The translations under genes and the position numbers were made by a program. A stretch of DNA of 64,000 nucleotides from Variovorax sp. IB41. Lineage in GTDB: Bacteria; Pseudomonadota; Gammaproteobacteria; Burkholderiales; Burkholderiaceae_C. The stretch's first letter is position 1; each line of letters starts with the position of its first letter. The notes under the pieces are model-generated. The model was not told where the DNA came from and ran no database searches. It worked only from the letters and a program-made list of their open reading frames with translations. Positions 58,982-64,000 of this stretch are shown in pieces. The stretch covers positions 1-64,000 of the forward strand of contig NZ_JAEFCB010000002.1 in the NCBI RefSeq assembly GCF_016405905.1, in the 5' to 3' direction.

Positions 58982-59018
58982 TGCGGCACTGATGCGGCAC
59001 TGATGCGGCACTGATGCG
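58976..59018. repeat. 11-bp tandem repeat CACTGATGCGG, four units
   Basis: Units at 58976-58986, 58987-58997, 58998-59008 and a 10-of-11 unit at 59009-59018. The first overlaps the last codon and stop of pcp. It ends 10 bp before the convergent hydrolase gene's stop. Likely recent slippage expansion. Confidence 0.9.
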
Positions 59019-59028
59019 CTGAGCCTCT

Positions 59029-59739
59029 TCAGGCCGACGCGAAGGTCTTCGCGAGCCAGGCGTTCAGCGCCGCATTGACGAAGTCGGGCTTCTCCATCGT
59101 CAGCATGTGGCCGCATTGCGGCACCCACACCACCTCAGCCTCAGGCAGCAGCGCCGCCATCTCGCGCGTGTGCTCGGGCGGCGCGAGCTTGTCGTCGTCG
59201 CCGCACATCAACAGCACCGGCGCGCGCAATGCGGCCAGGTGCGTGCGCGCATCGGGGCGCCGCATCACCGCGCGGTTCTGGGCGATGAGCTGGTCCGTGC
59301 CGGCATCCAGCACGATGTCGAGATAGCGCTGCACCAGCGCCGCGTCGCCGGCTTGCGTGGGATGAAAGGCGAAATAGACATTCGCCTCGATCACGTCGCG
59401 CGCCTCGCCGCGCTCGAAGAGTTCGATGGCGCCCTCGCGCAGCGTGAACATGTCGGGCGTCTCGGGCCGCGCGCTGGTGCCCAGCAGGGCGAGCCCGGCG
59501 ATGCGTTCGGGCGCCTGGCGGGCCGCTTCCATCGCGACCATGCCGCCCATGGAGGCGCCGCAGAGCACCAGCGGCCCCGCGTGCTCGCGCAACACGGCCG
59601 CGGCCATGGCCTCGATGGAATCGTTGCGCGTCTGGACGTCGCTCACGCGGGCGTCGAAGGCGGGGGGAAGGGCAGGCCGCTGGGCCTCCCAGAGGCGCTC
59701 GTCGCAGGCGAGGCCGGGCAGCAGGACAAGGTGGGGCAT
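59029..59739 (-). CDS. Alpha/beta-hydrolase fold protein
   Basis: A 236-residue hydrolase: LLPGLACDERLWEAQ, nucleophile elbow GASMGG with Ser63, acid in LLMCGDDDKLAPPEH and His211 in CGHMLTMEKPD. Small family typical of esterases or C-C hydrolases such as BioH- or MenH-like proteins; specificity cannot be told. ATG 59739 is the family start; the frame is open far upstream but without signals. Confidence 0.88.
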   Translation of the reverse strand: MPHLVLLPGLACDERLWEAQRPALPPAFDARVSDVQTRNDSIEAMAAAVLREHAGPLVLCGASMGGMVAMEAARQAPERIAGLALLGTSARPETPDMFTLREGAIELFERGEARDVIEANVYFAFHPTQAGDAALVQRYLDIVLDAGTDQLIAQNRAVMRRPDARTHLAALRAPVLLMCGDDDKLAPPEHTREMAALLPEAEVVWVPQCGHMLTMEKPDFVNAALNAWLAKTFASA

Positions 59740-59834
59740 GAGGCGATTTTGCGCGATCGCGGCAAGCCCGCGAACGGCATAGGCTTGATGGCCGGCACCC
59801 GCGCCGGGCGCGCCCCGGCATACTCGCGGCCATT

Positions 59835-59873
59835 GCGAGTGCATGGTGCGAGTGCATGGCGCGTGTGCATGGT
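59835..59873. repeat. 13-bp tandem repeat GCGAGTGCATGGT, three units, upstream of the YIP1 gene
   Basis: Units at 59835-59847, 59848-59860 (last base C) and 59861-59873 (one substitution). They sit 38-76 bp before the YIP1 start, in the divergent gap from the hydrolase gene, where copies could act as multiple protein sites or reflect slippage. Confidence 0.8.
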
Positions 59874-59910
59874 GCGCGCGCGTTTCTGCGCTCATGTCGA
59901 GGACAAGAAA

Positions 59911-60564
59911 ATGAACCTGGTTCAACGCGTGCAGGACATCCTGCTCAAGCCCAGGGCCACCTGGCCCGTGATCGACGCGGAGCCGGCCGATGCCGCCTCG
60001 CTCTACAAGAACTACGTGATGATCCTGGCGCTCATCCCGGCGGTGGCGAGCTTCATCGGCCTGTCGGTGGTCGGCCTCGGCGTCTTCGGCGTCAACTTCC
60101 GCGTGCCGGTCGTCGCGGGGCTGGCCAACATGGTCGTGGGCTACGTGCTGTCGCTGGTGATGGTGTTCGTGCTCGCTCTCATCATCGATGCGATGGCGCC
60201 GACCTTCGAGGGCACCAAGAGCCAGGTCAGCGCACTCAAGCTCTCGGCCTATTCGAGCACCGCGGCCTTCGTCGGCGGCATCTTCAGCCTGCTGCCTTCG
60301 CTGTCGGTGCTGGGCGCGGTGGCCGCGCTCTACGGCATCTACCTCCTGTACCTGGGCCTGCCGGTGCTGATGAAGTGCCCGGTCGACAAGGCCATCGCGT
60401 ACACCGCGGTGGTGGTGGTCTGCGCCATCGTCGGCGGCTTCGTCATCGCCTGGGTGCTGGCGCTGCTCACGCCGTCGCCCGCGCGCGTCGGCATGGGCAC
60501 GGGCCTGGGGCTTGCAAGCCAGGCGGTGGCAGTTGTGCAACAGCTGGCGGCCGCAAAAGCCTGA
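59911..60564 (+). CDS. YIP1 family membrane protein
   Basis: A 217-residue protein with a short cytosolic N-terminus containing the family start VQRVQDILLKPRATWPVI and five membrane helices. YIP1-domain proteins are widespread and mostly uncharacterised in bacteria. Start after GAGGACAAGAAA. The histidine phosphatase gene begins 31 bp later. Confidence 0.85.
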   Translation: MNLVQRVQDILLKPRATWPVIDAEPADAASLYKNYVMILALIPAVASFIGLSVVGLGVFGVNFRVPVVAGLANMVVGYVLSLVMVFVLALIIDAMAPTFEGTKSQVSALKLSAYSSTAAFVGGIFSLLPSLSVLGAVAALYGIYLLYLGLPVLMKCPVDKAIAYTAVVVVCAIVGGFVIAWVLALLTPSPARVGMGTGLGLASQAVAVVQQLAAAKA

Positions 60565-60595
60565 GCGTCACGCGCACGGTGGAAAATGGGCGGCA

Positions 60596-61291
60596 ATGCC
60601 AACGCCCAAACCCGACACCACCACCGACATCATCCTGATCCGTCACGGCGAAACCGCCTGGAACCGCGAGCTGCGATTCCAGGGGCATGCGGATGTGCCG
60701 CTCAACGACATCGGCCATGAACAGGCGCGCCGCATCGGCCTGCGCCTGGCGGGCGAAACGGCACAGCACCTGATCAGCAGCGACCTCATGCGCGCGCAGC
60801 AGACGGCCGCGCCGGCGGCGCTGCAGCTGTCGCTGCCGGTGGTCACCTCGGCGGCGTTGCGGGAGCAGTACTTCGGCATCGTCGAGGGCATGCGCTCCGA
60901 CGAGATCCAGAGCCTGCACCCGCGCGCGTGGGAAGAGTGGCTGGAGTTCCGCGAAGACCACGCCATGCCCGAAGGCGAGACGGCACGCGAATTCCATGCG
61001 CGCATCGTCGCGGCGCTCGGCACCATCGCCACCGCCCACAAGGGCCAGCACCTGATCGTCGTCACCCACGGCGGCGTGCTCGACATGGTGTGGCGCACCG
61101 CCAAGGGCCTGAGCCTGAGCGGCCCTCGCCAGAGCGACATTCCGAATGCGGGCTTCAACCGCATCCGCATCGCCGACCCGGCGGCGCCCGATGCGATCGA
61201 GATCGTCGAGTGGGCCGACACGCGCCACATGGCCGACCTGCCGCCGCAGCCGACCTACGACCAGACGCGGCACCTCAAGAGCAAGGGCTGA
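60596..61291 (+). CDS. Histidine phosphatase (phosphoglycerate-mutase-like) family protein
   Basis: A 231-residue protein with the catalytic RHGET (Arg16, His17), LRFQGHADVPLND, SSDLMRAQQTA, the acid in LREQYFGIVEG and the second His in VVTHGGVLD. These residues define a cofactor-independent phosphatase rather than a mutase. Substrate unknown. Follows the YIP1 gene; converges with the TPR gene 12 bp away. Confidence 0.9.
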   Translation: MPTPKPDTTTDIILIRHGETAWNRELRFQGHADVPLNDIGHEQARRIGLRLAGETAQHLISSDLMRAQQTAAPAALQLSLPVVTSAALREQYFGIVEGMRSDEIQSLHPRAWEEWLEFREDHAMPEGETAREFHARIVAALGTIATAHKGQHLIVVTHGGVLDMVWRTAKGLSLSGPRQSDIPNAGFNRIRIADPAAPDAIEIVEWADTRHMADLPPQPTYDQTRHLKSKG

Positions 61292-61303
61292 GGCCCCGCG
61301 CGC

Positions 61304-62680
61304 TCAGGCCCTTGCCGGAATGACGCCGACGGCGAGTTGCCCGAGGCCAAGGCGCGCATAGACAGCCCCCGCCTGCCGCCGCAGCCGCAGCGACTCGGGT
61401 TGGCCATTGAGCTGCTGCTGCAGGATGCCCTGCGCCGCGGCGAGCGTCGACTCGCTGCCCGCGCGCACCAACGCATCGAGGTACACCTGCTCGAACAGAT
61501 CGCGCTGCGCGTGGCTGCCGCCGATCTCGATCATGCGCGGCAGCGCGACGCCGAGCCCTTCGATGGCGCCCGCGAAATCGCCGCGCGCATGGGCCACGAG
61601 CCCGTGCGCGGCCGGCACGCAGACGCGCTGCCACGCCGCGCGCGTCGAGCGCGGTGCATTCGGCGCGAAGGCCTCGATGTTGCGCAGCAGGCCATCGGCC
61701 TCGGGCCGTCCGGCGCGCGCGAGGCCGTAGAGGTATTGCAGGTCGAGAAAGGGCAGCACATGGTCCGCCTGCCGCTGCAGCAGATACCCGGCCACGTCGT
61801 TCCAGCGCCCGCCCACGTCGATGCCCGCGAGCTCCAAGCGCGCGAGCAGCGACACCGCGCCGATCTGGTCCTGCGAGTAGTCCTTGACCACGCCCCACGC
61901 ATGCTCGTCGTACACCGCGAGCGCCTCGGCGTCGCGGCCCAGGTCGATGAGGAACAGCGCCACGTGCCACCAGTTGTGCGTGACCATGAAGGAGTTCAGG
62001 CCGATCCAGGTGTCGCTCACGCTCTCCATGAACGCCAGCCCCTCGGCGAGCCGCCCTTCGGTGAGCATCACGTGCGCGAGCGCGTGGTGCGCCCACGGCT
62101 CCTTGCGGCACATGGCGATGGCCAGGCGGGCGCTCGCCTCGGCCTCGCGCATCAGGTGGCACTGCTCGTAGCCGAAGGCGGCCATGCCGTGCACGTAGGG
62201 CACGTCGGCCGCCGAAGGCAGCACCGCGAGCGCGAGCCGCAGCATGCCGGGGCAGTCGCCGGTGTTGAAGCAGTGGTACTGGCCCAGCTTGACCGAGACG
62301 AGATCGCGCGGAAATTCGCGCGCCTGCGCCGCATGCAGTTCGATGGCGCGGGCGATGTCGCCATCGGCCCATGCCTCGATGACCGCGATGTAGCGCTGCT
62401 CGCGCGGCGTGGCGCGCGCGGCGCCGGCACGGGCCTTCGCGAGAAACGGCCGCGCATTCGCCACGGCGTCGCGCGATTCGGCGAACAGGTGCAGCGTCGC
62501 GCAGTACGCCTGCACGATCGGGCTCTGGTCGGTGTCGGCCAGCGCGATGAGGTTGACGGCGCGCGACTCGGTCGAGACGAAGCCCATGACGAAGTCGTCG
62601 ACCAGCGCGAGGCTGGCAGGGTTGTCCAGGGTGAGCGGATTGCCGAGGCTGTCGGCGGCGTACGGGGTGGCGGAGGGCAT
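61304..62680 (-). CDS. Tetratricopeptide-repeat protein (TTC38-like)
   Basis: A 458-residue soluble, mostly helical protein. Helical pairs with TPR-like spacing run through it, and the central HNWWHVALFLIDLGRDAEALAVYDEHAW is the signature of the TTC38 family. Function of bacterial members is unknown. It stands alone on its strand. Confidence 0.82.
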   Translation of the reverse strand: MPSATPYAADSLGNPLTLDNPASLALVDDFVMGFVSTESRAVNLIALADTDQSPIVQAYCATLHLFAESRDAVANARPFLAKARAGAARATPREQRYIAVIEAWADGDIARAIELHAAQAREFPRDLVSVKLGQYHCFNTGDCPGMLRLALAVLPSAADVPYVHGMAAFGYEQCHLMREAEASARLAIAMCRKEPWAHHALAHVMLTEGRLAEGLAFMESVSDTWIGLNSFMVTHNWWHVALFLIDLGRDAEALAVYDEHAWGVVKDYSQDQIGAVSLLARLELAGIDVGGRWNDVAGYLLQRQADHVLPFLDLQYLYGLARAGRPEADGLLRNIEAFAPNAPRSTRAAWQRVCVPAAHGLVAHARGDFAGAIEGLGVALPRMIEIGGSHAQRDLFEQVYLDALVRAGSESTLAAAQGILQQQLNGQPESLRLRRQAGAVYARLGLGQLAVGVIPARA

Positions 62681-62720
62681 GGCGGCATGGTGCCATGCCC
62701 CCGGGACACCGTGAAGGGCT

Positions 62721-63119
62721 TCAGACCCCGGCTTGCTGGTGGCGGTACTCCTGGGTCTTTCCGCCGTAGCCGTAGGCCGCGCCGCGCGCGTCGATCACGT
62801 GGATGTACGACACCTCGTGCAGGTCCGGCCGGATCTTCGCCATGGCCGCGTGCACCTCGCGCAGGTAGCGCGCCTTCTCGGCCTTGGTGTTGGTCTCGTC
62901 GGTGATGCTGATGTCCAGGTGAAAGGCCGACTTGCCCAGCGACGCCAGCGTCTGGCCGCCGATGAACCACGTGTCGGCGGCGATGTACTGCACCGTGATG
63001 GCGATCACCGGCAGCTGCTTGCCGAGCACGCTCTGGGTGAGCTCGGCGACGGCATCGACCGTCTTGCGGGTGAGGCCGGCGTCGGCTTCGCCGGAGAGGT
63101 GGACAACGATGTGGGGCAT
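62721..63119 (-). CDS. Tautomerase (4-oxalocrotonate tautomerase-like) family protein
   Basis: A 132-residue tautomerase-superfamily protein with the catalytic Pro1 after initiator Met removal (MPHIVVHLSG). Longer than the classical 62-residue subunit, so it belongs to the fused-length branch. The C-terminus has ARGAAYGYGGKTQEYR. The substrate is unknown. Divergent from a LysR gene, with a long imperfect palindrome between them, suggesting direct control. Confidence 0.85.
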   Translation of the reverse strand: MPHIVVHLSGEADAGLTRKTVDAVAELTQSVLGKQLPVIAITVQYIAADTWFIGGQTLASLGKSAFHLDISITDETNTKAEKARYLREVHAAMAKIRPDLHEVSYIHVIDARGAAYGYGGKTQEYRHQQAGV

Positions 63120-63201
63120 GGTGGACTCCTGTGGAATGAATGAACGATGGGGTGATTGTGGGAGTCCGATGGTCATCGGAAAAGCGGGAAGATATGATGG
63201 C

Positions 63202-63224
63202 ATCCATCGGTTCAACGGATGGAT
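63202..63224. promoter_or_regulatory. 23-bp near-perfect palindrome in the tautomerase-lysR promoter
   Basis: ATCCATCGGTTCAACGGATGGAT is symmetrical apart from one mismatched pair and the central base. It ends 6 bp before the lysR ATG at 63231, overlapping an alternative ATG at 63219, as expected for an auto-regulating LysR site. Confidence 0.55.
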
Positions 63225-63230
63225 AGCGCC

Positions 63231-64000
63231 ATGCAGACCTTCGACCTCGAACAACTTCGCACCCTGGCCGCGGTGATCGACGCGGGCAGCCTCACGGCCG
63301 CCGCGCCGCGCGTGTTCCTCTCGCAGTCGTCCGTCAGCGAGCAGATGCGCAAGCTCGAGGAGCGCGCGGGCCAGTCGCTGCTCACGCGCAGCAAGGCCGG
63401 CGTCGCGCCCACCGAGGCGGGCACGCGGCTGCTGGCGTATGCGCGGCGCATCCTCGCGCTCAGCGACGAGGCGTTCCGCGACCTGCGCGGCGAAACCCTG
63501 CAGGGCGAACTGCGGCTGGCCGTGACCGACTACTTCCGTCCCGGCGATCTCACGCAGCTGCTCGGGCGCCTGGGCGAGAGCTATCCGCGGGTGCGGCTGA
63601 ACGTGAGCATCCTCAAGAGCGACGCGCTGCGGGCCGCGTATGCGCATGGCGACTTCGATGTGGGCCTGGCGATGGACATCGTGGGTGCGTCGTCGTCGTC
63701 CTCGGCGCAGGGCGCCAAGGCCTCGCTCATCCGGCGTGAATCGCTCGCGTGGCTGGGCGCCACCGGCCTGCGCGTGGCGCGGGGCGAACCGGTGCGGCTG
63801 CTGGCGCTGCCGGACACCTGCTCGCTGCACCAGTTCACCGTGGCGCTCTTGCGGCGGCGGCGCGTGCCGTATGTGCTCGCGCATGTGGCCTCGGGCGTGG
63901 CGGGGTTGCAGTCGGCACTGGCCGCGGGGCTGGGCGTCGCGTGCCTGAACGAATCGGCGGTGTGCGAGGGCGTCGCCCGGCTGGCGGCACCGCACGGCCT
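63231..64000 (+). CDS. LysR family regulator, cut by the right window edge
   Basis: The first 256 residues are visible: HTH FDLEQLRTLAAVIDAGSLTAAAPRVFLSQSSVSEQMRKLEE with an effector domain beginning LQGELRLAVTDYFRPGD. Only the last 30-50 residues should be missing. Divergent from the tautomerase gene, which is its likely target. The effector cannot be inferred. Confidence 0.88.
   Translation, partial: MQTFDLEQLRTLAAVIDAGSLTAAAPRVFLSQSSVSEQMRKLEERAGQSLLTRSKAGVAPTEAGTRLLAYARRILALSDEAFRDLRGETLQGELRLAVTDYFRPGDLTQLLGRLGESYPRVRLNVSILKSDALRAAYAHGDFDVGLAMDIVGASSSSSAQGAKASLIRRESLAWLGATGLRVARGEPVRLLALPDTCSLHQFTVALLRRRRVPYVLAHVASGVAGLQSALAAGLGVACLNESAVCEGVARLAAPHG

Overview
The window is high-GC chromosomal DNA with tightly packed, mostly operonic genes. 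The gene families (Bug-type solute receptor, DUF2244/DUF2970 and a tiny assembly protein in the cytochrome aa3 cluster, PxpBC/PxpA, SHDLRQPLHA-type hybrid kinase) and the gene order point to a Burkholderiales bacterium of the Comamonadaceae, most like Variovorax. That assignment is inference from gene content. I saw no rRNA, tRNA, CRISPR array, prophage or complete insertion sequence. Many real starts are GTG or lie well inside a longer open frame; they were chosen from ribosome-binding sites, overlaps and family length.

Region by region. 1-1517: N-terminal part of a large repeat-rich surface protein that runs off the left edge. 1.9-7.9 kb: intradiol dioxygenase, TauE/SafE exporter, DUF1428, DHA2 drug exporter, two PhnB-like VOC proteins, an SRPBCC protein and a divergent TetR regulator. 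8.1-15.8 kb: a CoA-dependent aromatic-acid cluster (MarR, acyl-CoA dehydrogenase, Bug receptor, SDR, feruloyl-CoA-synthase-like ligase, enoyl-CoA hydratase) with a divergent amidohydrolase. The set resembles the beta-oxidative hydroxycinnamate route. 15.8-22.3 kb: KefC/KefF-type antiporter pair, orphan ParA, MaoC hydratase, TrmL, ComF and a BioC-like protein.

22.4-32.4 kb is the cytochrome aa3 oxidase cluster: DUF2244, coxB, ctaD, a 38-aa protein, ctaG, DUF2970, coxC, then SURF1, an SCO-like membrane protein, ctaA, ctaB and sco. It holds the enzyme, heme A synthesis and copper delivery in one run. A HEAT-repeat protein follows, then rpoH, whose upstream region holds a perfect CIRCE element.

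34.4-45 kb looks like a phosphorus-scavenging island: phospholipase C, a lipoprotein phosphodiesterase with a LamG-like tail, phnDCE-type transporter, an iron alcohol dehydrogenase, and two paralogous LysR regulators. No C-P cleaving enzyme is present. 45.6-48.4 kb: a LuxR-type response regulator and hybrid kinase, flanked by two copies of a 17-bp box. The second copy precedes a possible small RNA that ends in a strong terminator. 48.4-55.4 kb: ftsY, an M16 peptidase pair, argP/lysE, rsmD, coaD. 55.5-59 kb: pyroglutamate module pxpB-pxpC-pxpA-pcp, interrupted by an elaborate 269-bp inverted-repeat element. 59-64 kb: alpha/beta hydrolase, YIP1, histidine phosphatase, TPR protein, tautomerase and a LysR gene cut by the right edge.

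Non-coding structure is unusually rich. It includes two copies of a ~97-bp intergenic repeat about 52 kb apart in opposite orientation, a REP-like palindrome, several short tandem repeats, and candidate operators in most divergent promoters.
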